Source of the DNA: UBA1306 sp964396415
GTDB taxonomy: Bacteria > Spirochaetota > Spirochaetia > Treponematales > Rectinemataceae
Length of the DNA: 64,000 nt
Assembly (NCBI GenBank): GCA_964396415.1
Contig: CAYNFM010000002.1
Coordinates: 33,480-97,479 of the forward strand
Reading direction: 5' to 3'
This document shows positions 55,958-64,000 of this stretch, one piece after another. Position 1 is the first letter of the stretch, and every line of letters starts with the position of its first letter. The notes beneath the pieces are model-generated. The model did not search any database. It was not told the origin of the DNA and saw nothing but the letters and a program-made list of their open reading frames with translations. A program made the position numbers and the translations under genes.

Positions 55958-57610
55958 TTACCCGACTGCCTTCTCGACGATCTCGAAGATGGCCGGCATC
56001 AGCTGCTTCTTTCGAGACAGCATATCCTTGAGGACGTAAACGCCCTCGACCGTCATGGGATAGCCCACGAGGGCCAGGAAATCCTTGTTCGCGACCACGA
56101 AGAGGAGGCTAACAAGCTCGGTCACGTCGGTCACCATTAAGGCGGATAGATAATAGCCCTTCTCGGCACGGATGCCATTCAACGCCGTCAGGATTTCATT
56201 GCGCTTCTCCATCACCAGGGCCGTATCGGATACTTCGATCTGACTCACGCTCAGCTTCATCCCCAACGTCTCGTACTCCTTGAGGTCAAGACGAACGATC
56301 TCGGCTGCCGGACGACTCGCCGCCCTGGAGGCGGACTGCATGATAGCGTCGCCGAGCTCGGCTATCTCGAGGTCGGCAATGTTGGCGAGATACTCCGCCT
56401 CGTCGCGGTCCACTTCGGTCGTCGTCGCCGATCGAAGGACGAGGGTGTCGGAGAGGATGCCGCAGAGCAGTATCGAGGCGATCTCCCTGGGAATGGGCAC
56501 GCGTTGGTCGCGATACATGCCCGCGACCATGGTGCTCGTCGAACCGACCACGCGATTGATGAAGGTTATGGGATACTTGGTCGAGAAGGAGCCTAGGCGG
56601 TGATGGTCGATGACCTCCAGGATACGATAGTTCTCGATGCCCTCGACGGCCTGTCCGAATTCGTTGTGGTCTACCATGATCACTTCGACGCTGGGCTCAC
56701 GTAGGAGGTCTCCTTCACGAAGTAGGCCGATCACCCGCTCTTCGTCGTCGACGACGGCCGCCGACCTGCTTGGCGACGCTGCGAGCGTCTTTCGGGCGTC
56801 CTTCACCCGCTCTCCCTTATGGATCGGCCTGGCCTCTGCGTCGCCCATTGCCTGCACGGGAGTCGAGTAGAGGACGAGGAGCGAGGTGCCGGAAGTATCG
56901 TAGGGCGAGATGAGTACGGAAATGCGCTTGCTTTCGGCCAGCGCGCGCAGCTCCTTGCCGACGACGAAGCCGTTGGTGACGATAAGGACGCGGACGCCGG
57001 CCTCGATGGCCAGCCTGTGGACATCCTCGCGGTCTCCCACGAGAAGAACCTTGTTGGCCGCGCTCTCGGCCTCGAGCACCGCACGTACCGATTCGGTCTG
57101 GTTGGCGGCGACGATCATATTCGCCTTGAATACCTCTCCTTCGTCGAAGGTGACGACCGCCTGGGCCTTTATAGTCTCGATCAGGTGGCCGACGCTCGTC
57201 GGGATCACCGCCTTCTTGCGCGGATTGATCCTCGCGATGATGTTCTGGGCGAAAGAGCCATAGTGGAGGAGGGAGCGATAGCGCCCCTCCGAGTCGACGA
57301 TGGGCAAAGCCTCCCCTCCGCCCTCCCCGAGCAGGGCCAGGGCCGACCAGAGCGGCGTATCGGCGTGGACCGTCCGTGCCGGTCCCGAAATGAAATACTC
57401 GGCCTTCGGAACGAGATCCGAGATGAATTCCGGCAGCTCCAAGCCGAATCGGTCGAAGATGTACTCAGTTTGGGGATTCACCGCACCGGCGCGGGCGGCG
57501 CGGGCCTCGGGCATACCGGTCGCGCGCTTGAGCGCGGCGTAGGCGACGGCTGCCACGACCGAATCGGTATCCGGATTCTTGTGACCGATCACGAAAACGG
57601 TCCTATTCAT
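55958..57610 (-). CDS. ppaC: Manganese-dependent inorganic pyrophosphatase (family II) with CBS-DRTGG regulatory insert
   Basis: Hydrolyses pyrophosphate. The DHH domain has FVIGHKNPDTDSV at the N-terminus and DHHRLGSF (about residue 338), and the DHHA2 domain is at the C-terminus. Between them two CBS modules (about 70-125 and 255-300) flank a DRTGG domain (about 130-245), the nucleotide-regulated form known from clostridia and spirochaetes. Length 550 aa is normal for this form. GAGGTGAG precedes ATG 57610, 8 bp after the GH36 gene. Confidence 0.94.
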   Translation of the reverse strand: MNRTVFVIGHKNPDTDSVVAAVAYAALKRATGMPEARAARAGAVNPQTEYIFDRFGLELPEFISDLVPKAEYFISGPARTVHADTPLWSALALLGEGGGEALPIVDSEGRYRSLLHYGSFAQNIIARINPRKKAVIPTSVGHLIETIKAQAVVTFDEGEVFKANMIVAANQTESVRAVLEAESAANKVLLVGDREDVHRLAIEAGVRVLIVTNGFVVGKELRALAESKRISVLISPYDTSGTSLLVLYSTPVQAMGDAEARPIHKGERVKDARKTLAASPSRSAAVVDDEERVIGLLREGDLLREPSVEVIMVDHNEFGQAVEGIENYRILEVIDHHRLGSFSTKYPITFINRVVGSTSTMVAGMYRDQRVPIPREIASILLCGILSDTLVLRSATTTEVDRDEAEYLANIADLEIAELGDAIMQSASRAASRPAAEIVRLDLKEYETLGMKLSVSQIEVSDTALVMEKRNEILTALNGIRAEKGYYLSALMVTDVTELVSLLFVVANKDFLALVGYPMTVEGVYVLKDMLSRKKQLMPAIFEIVEKAVG

Positions 57611-57618
57611 GTCTCACC

Positions 57619-59469
57619 TCATGCTTCGAACAGGGACAGGCTCCGCGGCGCGAAAGAGAGCCCGGCCGCGTCAAGCCTCACGTGAGCGACGATTGCCTTC
57701 TCGAGCTTCCATTTCGGCGAGTTCTCGACCCAAGAACGCCCGGAAAGATTGACCAAGCCGATGACTCCGCCGTCTCGGCTGAAAATTCCGTACACGTCCC
57801 TGGCCATGCGCTCGGCTCCATATTCCCTCGTCGCGAGTCGATCGAATAGGCCTAGGATGCGGGTCGTGAACTCCGCCTCTTCCCGTGCGCCGAACCCGCG
57901 CGCGTCGTCGGAGAACATCAATTGAGAGGCAAGCATGAAGTCGACAAGGGCAACGAGTTCCTTCTCCGTTTCGCTCAAGGCCATCCCGGCAGTCCGGCAG
58001 AAGACAACGTCGGGATCGTTGACGAAAACCGTACCATCAAGGAGGGATCGGCCGATCGTATGCGACAAATTCGTATAGGCGGCCGGCCTTCCCTGATGTC
58101 GAACGACCCGCTTCAGGACTTCGTCCTCCCATTTCTCCTTCGTGTCGGCGCCGATGCGCATGAGAGGAAAGTAAGGGAAAGAAGACTCGAAGGGGGCACC
58201 GCAGCCCAGATACGCGATCTTCCCTCCCCGCGGACCGATCATGCGAGAAGTCAGGCGGCGCATGAGGCGATCGTAATGCTCGTAAGCTGCGCCTCCTCGC
58301 GCCAAGGTCGCGGGCCTGGCCCGCGAACCCTCGAGAAAGGCGGCGTAGAGGAAATCCAGCTTGAGGTAGCGGTATCCCCATTCCTCGACGAGGCGCGCGA
58401 AGATACCGTCGAGATGGTCCTGGACTTCGTGAAGCGAGATATCGAGGGCGTAAAAGATGCCATTCCACTTGTCGTTGAAGCCGGCGGGTACCGGATCCCC
58501 CCTATCGTCGCGGAGCAGCCAGCTGGCGCGGTCGCGGAACAACGAGCTGCCTTTGGTGACGACGAGGGGAGCTATCCAGATCCCAGGTATCATCCCCGCG
58601 ACCTCGATCTCCTCCGCGAAGACCTTCATCCCGCGGGGAAATTTCACGGCATCGGGTACCCAATCTCCTACGACTTTCTCCCAGCCGTCATCGATCTGGA
58701 ATACCGTAGGCTTTCCCCGCTTGAGATAGTAGGCATTTATCAGGTTACCGTTCGAGCCTATCGACGCGAGGTCCGAGGCGATTATTCCATCGTCTATGCG
58801 CGTGTAATGGTTGTACCAGGACTCGTAGCCCCCGGGAACCAGCCTATCCCCCGATCCGAGGAAGTCGAGGCGCTCGAAACGGCCAAAAGCTCGGAAGGCG
58901 TCACCCAGCGCATCCTTGACCGCGAAGTAGCCCTCGCGGTAGAATAGTCGGATTTCCGCTACAAGACCCTCCTTCGCGAAACGGCCCCCCTTCGCGTTCA
59001 GCTCGACCCGAAAGCCCAAGGAAACACGATTCACCCTGAATGTGACGGGCGGGGTGGCCTTGTCGGGCGACCCCTTTGATACAAGGACCAGCCTGGCGTC
59101 TCCGACGCGGACATAAGTCAGGAAGCGAGAGAGGACCTCGTCCGCGGCTTCCCGAGGGCCGGGCCCGTCGCAGTAGACCGCGACGTTGGGGACGATGCGC
59201 GCGCGCCGCACTCGCTCTTCGGCGGCGAGCTCACCGCCGAAGCACCAGGATTGCCAACCGTTGGAGAAGATCGTTCTTTCGCGGATAGCCTCGAAGCGCC
59301 GACAATCCTCTTTGCCTACGCCGGCCATCTCGCAAAGCTCGTCGAATTCGGCCTCGAAGAGAAGCGTGGCACTGTCACGGAGGACTGCGTCTTCAGCGGC
59401 AACGAAACGGAGGGCCTTCTGTCCATCCCCATCCTCGATCGAGAGGCTGAACCCGGGATCGATTTTCAT
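57619..59469 (-). CDS. GH36-type alpha-galactosidase
   Basis: A 616-aa cytoplasmic-looking glycosidase (no signal peptide). It has FSNGWQSWCFGG near residue 68, GGYESWYNHYTRI and FQIDDGWEKVVGDW. The nucleophile Asp is in YRYLKLDFLYAAF (about residue 370) and the likely acid/base Asp in MRIGADTKEKWED. These indicate clan GH-D, most like GH36. The substrate is probably alpha-galactosides such as melibiose or raffinose. GGGAGG lies before ATG 59469. It is followed at once by ppaC, possibly an operon. Confidence 0.88.
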   Translation of the reverse strand: MKIDPGFSLSIEDGDGQKALRFVAAEDAVLRDSATLLFEAEFDELCEMAGVGKEDCRRFEAIRERTIFSNGWQSWCFGGELAAEERVRRARIVPNVAVYCDGPGPREAADEVLSRFLTYVRVGDARLVLVSKGSPDKATPPVTFRVNRVSLGFRVELNAKGGRFAKEGLVAEIRLFYREGYFAVKDALGDAFRAFGRFERLDFLGSGDRLVPGGYESWYNHYTRIDDGIIASDLASIGSNGNLINAYYLKRGKPTVFQIDDGWEKVVGDWVPDAVKFPRGMKVFAEEIEVAGMIPGIWIAPLVVTKGSSLFRDRASWLLRDDRGDPVPAGFNDKWNGIFYALDISLHEVQDHLDGIFARLVEEWGYRYLKLDFLYAAFLEGSRARPATLARGGAAYEHYDRLMRRLTSRMIGPRGGKIAYLGCGAPFESSFPYFPLMRIGADTKEKWEDEVLKRVVRHQGRPAAYTNLSHTIGRSLLDGTVFVNDPDVVFCRTAGMALSETEKELVALVDFMLASQLMFSDDARGFGAREEAEFTTRILGLFDRLATREYGAERMARDVYGIFSRDGGVIGLVNLSGRSWVENSPKWKLEKAIVAHVRLDAAGLSFAPRSLSLFEA

Positions 59470-59537
59470 GATATCCTCCCTGACGCTGCCCTTCGCGAAA
59501 ATGTACTATGCCATGCGTGGGCGGTCAAACCTCCCTC

Positions 59538-59542
59538 GGAGG
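59538..59542 (+). promoter_or_regulatory. Ribosome binding site deciding the TTG start of pth
   Basis: GGAGG sits 5 nt before TTG 59548. No ATG or GTG in this frame stands at a suitable distance, and the family N-terminus begins just here. Confidence 0.7.
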
Positions 59543-59547
59543 CGAAC

Positions 59548-60120
59548 TTGATCAAGCTCTATGCATTTCTAGGCAATTTCGGTCGCGAGTACAGGGAAAA
59601 CCGTCATAACGTAGCCTGGCAATTCCTCGAATCCTTGCCCTTCTACGACGAACTCCGCTGGGAGCGTAAGTTCAATGGCCGTTTCGCCACGCGCGAGACC
59701 GATACGGGCCGAACCTGGCTCCTCATGCCCGAGACCTACATGAATCTCTCCGGCGACTCCGCCGTGGAGCTTATGCGATTCTATCAGATCGCCCCACGTG
59801 AACTCCTCGTAATCCACGACGAGTTGGAGATGACTTTCGGCTTCGTCGGCCTTAAGATGGGCGGCAGCCTCGGGGGACACAACGGTCTGCGCTCCCTCGA
59901 GGCACGGCTTGGAACGCGGGACTATGCCCGCCTCCGATTCGGGATCAGCCGCCCCGGCCATGCCGACATCGCCAGCTATGTGCTTTCCGACTTTTCAGCA
60001 GAGGAACGCGAGGCCCTCGCCTCCTCTGTCTTCCCGGCCGCGGCCAAATTGCTCGACGCCTGCTCGGGCGAAGGTTTCGATGCGGCGCTCGCGAAGTTCC
60101 AGAAAGTGAAGACGATATGA
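59548..60120 (+). CDS. pth: Peptidyl-tRNA hydrolase
   Basis: Releases tRNA from prematurely dropped peptidyl-tRNA. It is 190 aa from TTG 59548, which matches the family N-terminus (KLYAFLGNFGREYRENRHNV). Catalytic and binding residues are visible: His in NRHNVAWQF, Asn in PETYMNLSG, Asp in VIHDELEM and GGSLGGHNGLRS. The frame is open back to 59251 but that part is antisense to the GH36 gene and unrelated. It is convergent with the TauE/SafE gene. Confidence 0.94.
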   Translation: MIKLYAFLGNFGREYRENRHNVAWQFLESLPFYDELRWERKFNGRFATRETDTGRTWLLMPETYMNLSGDSAVELMRFYQIAPRELLVIHDELEMTFGFVGLKMGGSLGGHNGLRSLEARLGTRDYARLRFGISRPGHADIASYVLSDFSAEEREALASSVFPAAAKLLDACSGEGFDAALAKFQKVKTI

Positions 60121-60174
60121 GAAAAGCTGATATCGGATTCCTCGCGAGGCGGAAGCGCGGAACATCGATTGGGG

Positions 60175-60900
60175 TTAAAAAAACAACCGCACCCCGCCTA
60201 CGACCGCCAGCGCCTCGGCGATTATATTAAAGGCGTTTTGAGACATCCGCTTCATCGCGAGCACGCCGATGAGACTCCCGATCAGGACCAAGGGTAAAAG
60301 CTCCAAGTTGACCAGTACCGTGGACCATGTCACCAGGCCCAGGGCGACGCTGAAAGGCAGCTTGAATAGATTGATGATGAAATAGAACCAAGCTCCGGTC
60401 CCTACAAATTCTTCCTTCGACAGATTCATCGACAATAGATAAATGGTCATTACGGGGCCGGCCGCATTGGCGATCATTGTAAAGGCGCCCGCCAGAATCC
60501 CGATCGCCGCGGCGAGAACGCTGCTTTCGGCGCGCAGCTCCACCTTCGCCGCGCGTCGCGCTAGATCGATCGCGACGATTAGCAGTATCATCGCGCCGAG
60601 AAGAGGCTTGAAGACGGCGTCGCTCAAGATCCTCATCAGGAAATATCCGACGACGATCCCCAGGCCGGTCCAGGGGAGAATACGCAAAAGCCGCCGCCAT
60701 TCAGCCTTGCGCTGCCAATAGCCAACCGCGACGCAGTCGCCTTCGATGAGGACGGGCAGGATGAATCCCGTGGAGACCCTGGCTTGCATGGCCATTGCGC
60801 CTAGTGCGGGGATGAGTATGCCGATGCCCGGAACCCCCGACTTGGAAAAGCCCGACAAGACTGCGACGCCGCATATCTCGGCTATCCCCTTCGCGTCCAT
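60175..60900 (-). CDS. TauE/SafE family permease
   Basis: A 241-aa membrane protein with about eight hydrophobic helices and the family N-terminal SGFSKSGVPGIGILIPAL plus a second-half repeat AGAFTMIANAAGPVMTIYLL. Members export sulfite, sulfoacetate or other organosulfur anions; the substrate here is unknown. ATG 60900 comes one base after the stop of the MFS remnant, so it seems to depend on that remnant's promoter. Confidence 0.88.
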   Translation of the reverse strand: MDAKGIAEICGVAVLSGFSKSGVPGIGILIPALGAMAMQARVSTGFILPVLIEGDCVAVGYWQRKAEWRRLLRILPWTGLGIVVGYFLMRILSDAVFKPLLGAMILLIVAIDLARRAAKVELRAESSVLAAAIGILAGAFTMIANAAGPVMTIYLLSMNLSKEEFVGTGAWFYFIINLFKLPFSVALGLVTWSTVLVNLELLPLVLIGSLIGVLAMKRMSQNAFNIIAEALAVVGGVRLFF

Positions 60901-60901
60901 G

Positions 60902-61440
60902 CTAGCGATCGCTCTTCAGCCCGCGGGCGAGAATAAGGGCGATCGCGGCCAAGCAGAGCGGCGCCGCCGAGACAAAGACGCTCCTCGTTCCGAATATGAA
61001 AGCATCCGGGCGCTCGGGAATGAAGTATTTCACCGGCCTCCCGAGTCGCGCGCTCGAGGCGAGATCGAGAAGGCTCATGAGCCCGAGCCCGGCGACGAAT
61101 GAGGAGAGAGAGAGGAAACCGAGCGCGCGGGGATGAGGATGGGCAGGCTAAATGCGGTGGAGCAAAGCATGGAACCGGTACCGAACGAGAGAAACCAGTG
61201 TTCGAACATACCTACTTTGTCCCGCTTTTCGGCGATCTTGCCGAGGGCGAGGACAAGAGCGGATATCACGATAAGATAGCTTGAGATGACCCCTTGGACG
61301 CAATCGAGGCCGACGCGAAGCCGATCGACGTTCGTAGGCAAGGCGACATCGACGATGCTCCCGTCCAGGCTTCCCATGAAAGGCGCGAGAAGGATGACGG
61401 CCGGGATCCGCCGGCTATCGGGCCGAGACGACATGCTCAT
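60902..61440 (-). pseudogene. Remnant of a DHA2-type MFS drug transporter, internally deleted and frameshifted
   Basis: The N-terminal part (from ATG 61440) is a clear EmrB/QacA-type start: ILLAPFMGSLDGSIVDVALP, then SSYLIVISALVLALGKIAEK and SLPILIPAR. It shifts frame near 61100-61130, by a GA-repeat tract. The other frame then reads LGFLSLSSFVAGLGLMSLLD and a final membrane helix ending LARGLKSDR with TAG 60904-60902. Intact members have about 470 aa, so some 290 residues between the first helices and the last one or two are gone. Promoter and ends are still readable, suggesting recent loss. Confidence 0.75.
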
Positions 61441-61449
61441 GAAGAATTC

Positions 61450-61478
61450 AGTATACGGATCGAGTAAAAGACTGTCTA
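61450..61478 (-). promoter_or_regulatory. Promoter of the MFS remnant and TauE/SafE permease
   Basis: TAGACA (61478-61473), 17-bp spacer, TATACT (61455-61450). ATG 61440 lies 9 nt after the -10 box and no Shine-Dalgarno is visible, another leaderless-type layout. Confidence 0.6.
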
Positions 61479-61542
61479 TTGATTTGAGCCCTTTCCATTC
61501 CCTCGCGCTTCTTGGTATTTTTCTCGTCGGACAGGAGGACAC

Positions 61543-62307
61543 ATGGCGCGTATTTTGAAGGTGCAACATTGGATGCCCGAGTTCGGATACAACGACGAAT
61601 CCTTTTGCTCGAATAGAGGCGATATGGCGGAGAATCTACTCATATTCGCAGGCGAGCAGGCGCCCGACCCCCGGCTTTACGATCTCGTGATAGTCTACGG
61701 CGGTTACATGAGCGCCTACGACGACGCACGCAATCCCTGGATGATCGATGAATTGCGCTTTTTGGAAAGATGCCTCAAGGCAGATACCCCGGTTCTCGGC
61801 ATTTGCCTGGGAAGTCAGCTGCTGGCGCGCGTCCTTGGCGCGAGTGTCTTCAAGAGCCCTGCGCCCGAGTTCGGCTTCAAGCGCCTCCGGCTCAGCGAGG
61901 CCGGCTCAGCCGATCCCGTTCTCGGGACGATTGGCGACGACCTCGGAGGCTTCCTCGCGATACAATGGCACGACGACGCATGGGATCTCCCCGTCGGCGC
62001 TCGGCTGCTCGCCTCTAGCGAGGCTTGGCCTAATCAGGCCTTTAGGTACGGTTCCGACACGCTGGCGATACAATTCCACCTGGAGTTCACCCAGCCGCAT
62101 ATGGCCTGGGCCGTAGCTCGCCCAGGCGAAAGCGAATCCGAGGATCCGGCGAAGGAAAACCTCGCAGCCTTCGCTTCCCCGAGCCCTCGCTACGATGAGA
62201 TACGGACCAGCATGGAAAAAGTACTGACCGGAATGCTTGGGGAAGCTCAAGTCGTTGCCGGCGCTTCGATTTATGAATCCGTCGATAGTTCGAGAGCGGC
62301 AAGGTAG
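61543..62307 (+). CDS. Class I glutamine amidotransferase domain protein
   Basis: A 254-aa stand-alone GATase1. The nucleophile Cys is in GICLGSQLLA (about residue 88) and the His/Glu pair in QFHLEF (about residue 184); the preceding VYGGYMSAYDD is typical. Relatives include GMP-synthase-like proteins of unknown acceptor and gamma-glutamyl hydrolases, so the reaction is uncertain. ACAGGAGGACAC precedes ATG 61543. Its end overlaps the convergent YkgJ gene by 37 bp. Confidence 0.87.
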   Translation: MARILKVQHWMPEFGYNDESFCSNRGDMAENLLIFAGEQAPDPRLYDLVIVYGGYMSAYDDARNPWMIDELRFLERCLKADTPVLGICLGSQLLARVLGASVFKSPAPEFGFKRLRLSEAGSADPVLGTIGDDLGGFLAIQWHDDAWDLPVGARLLASSEAWPNQAFRYGSDTLAIQFHLEFTQPHMAWAVARPGESESEDPAKENLAAFASPSPRYDEIRTSMEKVLTGMLGEAQVVAGASIYESVDSSRAAR

Positions 62308-62534
62308 GCGAAGGCCTCCTCATAGGACGATCCACACATCTCTAGTGAAGGCCTCAGCGAGGCGCAGACATCGGGTCGCTCGGGCTTGCCATAGAGGGCG
62401 CAGTGTCCCCGGGCAGTGAGCTGGACACAGGGCATGCCCGCGGCCTTTCCCGCGGGCATGCCCGGAATGGGCGATGATATGGAGGGGGCGATGCAACAAG
62501 CCGCGCAGCCAGGCCGACATGGTATATCGTTCAA
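62271..62534 (-). CDS. YkgJ-family cysteine cluster protein
   Basis: An 87-aa protein with the UPF0153/YkgJ cysteine pattern: PGCAACCIAPSI at the N-terminus, then MPCVQL, HCALYG, DVCASLRPS and MCG. The cluster is predicted to hold zinc or Fe-S. It is coupled to ada by a 4-bp overlap (ATGA at 62531-62534), a pairing that suggests a shared operon but no known function. Confidence 0.85.
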   Translation of the reverse strand: MNDIPCRPGCAACCIAPSISSPIPGMPAGKAAGMPCVQLTARGHCALYGKPERPDVCASLRPSLEMCGSSYEEAFAYLAALELSTDS

Positions 62535-63586
62535 GAGAGCGCGGCGCCTTCGATCTCGAGGAGCCTTCGCTTACGCCAGAGGCCTCCGCCATAGCCCCCG
62601 AGGCCCCCGTCGGCCCCGATGACCCGATGGCAGGGCACGAGCACAGCGATGCGGTTGCGTCCGTTGGCCTGGGCCACGGCGCGGACAGCGGCCGGATCGC
62701 CTAACGTGCGCGCGAGCTCGCCGTAGCTGCGCGTCTCTCCATAGGGTATTTCGCGGAGGGCTGCCCAGACCCGTTCTTGGAAGGGAGTACCGGGCTCATG
62801 GATTGGCACTCCGAATTCCGAGCGCTTGCCGGCGAAATACTCGTCGAGCTCCGCTTCCAATCGATCGAGATAAGGATGCGGCGCTGGCGCGGCGGGCAAT
62901 CCCAAACGCGATTTTAACGTCAGGGCCTGCGTCTCGAGCATGCGGCGGTCGGTGAACTCGAGCAGGCAAATCCCTCGATCGACCGTCCCCGCTATGAGGG
63001 GCCCGAGGCTGCTTTCGATCCAGGCGAGACGTATGAAGTCGCCGCTCGGAACTTTCGCAGTCCGGCCTGGAGGGTCTCCGAAAAGCCTCGCGAAGGCATC
63101 GCGAAAGCCCGAATGCGACTCGTATCCATAGTCGAAGACGGCATCGTCCAGGCTGCCTCCGGACTTGATCGCCTCGAAGGCGGCCGCGAGCCGCCTAGCG
63201 CGCTGGTAAGCCTGAAAGCTGAGCCCGTAACGCGCCTTGAAGCGCCGCCTGACCGTAGCAGGGTCGAATCCTTCGACCTTGAGCTCGGCGTCTCTTATTC
63301 TGCACTTAGGATCGGCCTCCACCCGAGCGACGAGCTGGGCGAGCCAGTCCGGATCGGCCGATGAAGAAAGAGGCTTACATCGTTGGCAAGGACGATATCC
63401 AGCGAACAGGGCCTCGGCCGCAGTCGCATAAAAGACTGTATTCCCGACCAGAGGCTTTCTCGCCGGGCATGAGGGACGGCAAAAAATCCCGGTAGTCGTG
63501 ACCGCGGCGAAGAAAATACCGTCGAAGGTATCGTCCCGTTCGCGGAAGGCGGCGTCCATTACGGAAAACGGCGGTAGCTCGGGCAT
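62531..63586 (-). CDS. ada: Ada: transcriptional regulator and methylated-DNA repair protein
   Basis: A 351-aa protein in three parts. The N-terminal Ada zinc domain has four Cys (TTGIFCRPSCPARKP; GYRPCQRCKP) and accepts methyl groups from phosphotriesters. An AraC-type DNA-binding middle (about 85-165) follows. The O6-methylguanine methyltransferase domain ends with the acceptor Cys in VLVPCHRVIGADGGLGGYGG. ATG 63586 has GAGGTG upstream; the frame opens at 63637 without a site. When methylated it would activate its own operon and thus ykgJ. Confidence 0.93.
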   Translation of the reverse strand: MPELPPFSVMDAAFRERDDTFDGIFFAAVTTTGIFCRPSCPARKPLVGNTVFYATAAEALFAGYRPCQRCKPLSSSADPDWLAQLVARVEADPKCRIRDAELKVEGFDPATVRRRFKARYGLSFQAYQRARRLAAAFEAIKSGGSLDDAVFDYGYESHSGFRDAFARLFGDPPGRTAKVPSGDFIRLAWIESSLGPLIAGTVDRGICLLEFTDRRMLETQALTLKSRLGLPAAPAPHPYLDRLEAELDEYFAGKRSEFGVPIHEPGTPFQERVWAALREIPYGETRSYGELARTLGDPAAVRAVAQANGRNRIAVLVPCHRVIGADGGLGGYGGGLWRKRRLLEIEGAALS

Positions 63587-63730
63587 GATCGGCACCTCTC
63601 TCGGAGATGATACGCCGCCGAGGCGAGCCTCGACCACCGAAAAATCGACAGGTATTCGCGTTTTCGATAACTCGGGGAGCCTTCGAAAGCTATCGTAGTC
63701 TCCTCATTTTCGCAAGTATAATACCCCGAG

Positions 63731-63776
63731 AAAAAGCGACGGGAAACCGGCGACTGACCGAGTCGTCGGTTTCCCG
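63731..63776 (-). terminator. Intrinsic terminator of tRNA-Leu
   Basis: A 16-bp stem with one G-T pair (63740-63755 with 63761-63776) encloses a 5-nt loop. On the minus strand it is followed by four bases and TTTTT (63735-63731). It begins 3 nt after the tRNA 3' end. Confidence 0.75.
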
Positions 63777-63778
63777 AA

Positions 63779-63861
63779 TGCCGGCAGAGGGACTTGAACC
63801 CTCAAGCCATCGCTGGCAGCAGATTTTGAGTCTGCCGTGTATGCCATTTCACCATGCCGGC
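63779..63861 (-). tRNA. tRNA-Leu, anticodon CAA
   Basis: An 83-nt class II tRNA. The acceptor stem GCCGGCA (63861-63855) pairs with TGCCGGC (63786-63780), discriminator A at 63779. The anticodon arm is GCAGA-CTCAAAA-TCTGC, giving anticodon CAA. The long variable arm and T arm GAGGG-TTCAAGT-CCCTC are present. CCA is not encoded. It is transcribed toward ada, with its own terminator between. Confidence 0.96.
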
Positions 63862-63870
63862 GGCAAATCG

Positions 63871-63899
63871 TTTCTACTATGCGACTAAAGCTCCGTCAA
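63871..63899 (-). promoter_or_regulatory. Promoter of tRNA-Leu
   Basis: TTGACG (63899-63894), 17-bp spacer, TAGAAA (63876-63871), with predicted start near 63864, about three bases before the tRNA 5' end. The rest of the sequence to 64000 is A+T-rich, with no gene I can support. Confidence 0.5.
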
Positions 63900-64000
63900 G
63901 ATAAACCCTACAACAATAAAAAAGAAGCTTAACAAAATGTCTAATATGTTATAAACTGCAAATAAGTGGTCTCTGCTACTATACGGAGTTATGTTGGATA

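Noticed and set aside
60121..60174. Terminator between the convergent pth and TauE/SafE genes
   Set aside because: CCTCGCGAGG is palindromic but too short, with no T tract on either side.
1..64000. CRISPR arrays, insertion sequences, prophage or integrase genes
   Set aside because: No regularly spaced direct repeats, transposase, integrase or phage structural genes were seen; the two pseudogenes are decayed host-type genes, not mobile elements.
63991..64000. Possible start of a plus-strand gene at the right edge (ATG after CGGAGTT)
   Set aside because: Only ten bases remain, spacing to the GGAG is too short, and no coding sense can be judged.

Overview
The window is a dense, high-G+C (roughly 60% by eye) bacterial chromosome segment with about 55 intact protein genes, two clear pseudogenes and one tRNA. 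I see no rRNA, CRISPR array, insertion sequence or prophage. The gene set suggests a free-living member of the Spirochaetota (Spirochaetales/Treponema-like lineage). Reasons are an oxidoreductase trio ending in a DUF1667 protein, a short-type DUF3417 glycogen phosphorylase, a PurS-PurL fusion with separate PurQ, an rpoN-hpf-hprK-ptsH string, a 7TMR-DISM histidine kinase and membrane-anchored PilZ and LysM proteins. There is no rRNA to confirm this, so the taxonomy is an inference.

Layout. 1-13.3 kb: the 3' part of purE, tsaC, a small conserved-looking unknown, a lytic transglycosylase operon with a LysM membrane protein, a methyltransferase and CPBP-protease block, a PilZ/HEAT operon, comEC overlapping rsmA, and two tandem small heat-shock genes with structured 5' regions. 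13.3-14.7 kb: an ECF sigma / zinc anti-sigma / membrane-protein operon with a candidate autoregulatory promoter. 14.7-21.4 kb: a translationally coupled operon of sensor kinase, REC-PAS-PP2C regulator, GlpA-like and GlpB-like flavoproteins and a DUF1667 protein. 21.5-31 kb: glycogen phosphorylase, an MFS carrier, a catalytically degenerate DEAD-box protein, a fused NDH-2/DoxX dehydrogenase with a polyprenyl diphosphate synthase, and mntP. 31-35 kb: grpE-dnaK-dnaJ. 35.2-43.2 kb: rpoN, hpf, hprK, ptsH, an NtrY/NtrX-type pair, lexA and holA. 43.2-47 kb: a broken alpha/beta hydrolase, a GH13 glucosidase, a ferredoxin and a diguanylate cyclase. 47-51 kb: purL-purQ. 51-57.6 kb: an orphan exported protein divergent from a TPR lipoprotein, a DHH phosphoesterase, a YchJ-like SEC-C protein and a CBS/DRTGG family II pyrophosphatase. 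57.6-64 kb: a GH36 galactosidase, pth, a TauE/SafE permease behind an MFS remnant, a glutamine amidotransferase, a YkgJ protein, ada, and tRNA-Leu(CAA).

How it fits together. Carbon storage and glycoside use (glycogen phosphorylase, GH13, GH36), an HPr/HPr-kinase control branch placed beside sigma-54 and an NtrYX-type pair, a quinone-linked respiratory module (NDH-2 plus prenyl synthase, GlpAB-like), protein quality control (DnaK system, two Hsp20s), DNA repair and SOS (lexA, ada) and c-di-GMP signalling (GGDEF, PilZ) are represented.

The observations I would follow first are: (i) a membrane LysM protein whose cytoplasmic N-terminus looks like a detached DnaK substrate-binding domain; (ii) several genes (purL, hprK, the PilZ gene and others) whose sigma-70-like -10 box sits only 5-11 nt before the start codon with no Shine-Dalgarno, implying leaderless mRNAs; (iii) a DEAD-box homologue that has lost its ATP-binding motifs; and (iv) two genes caught in decay, one by a nonsense plus frameshift and one by internal deletion.
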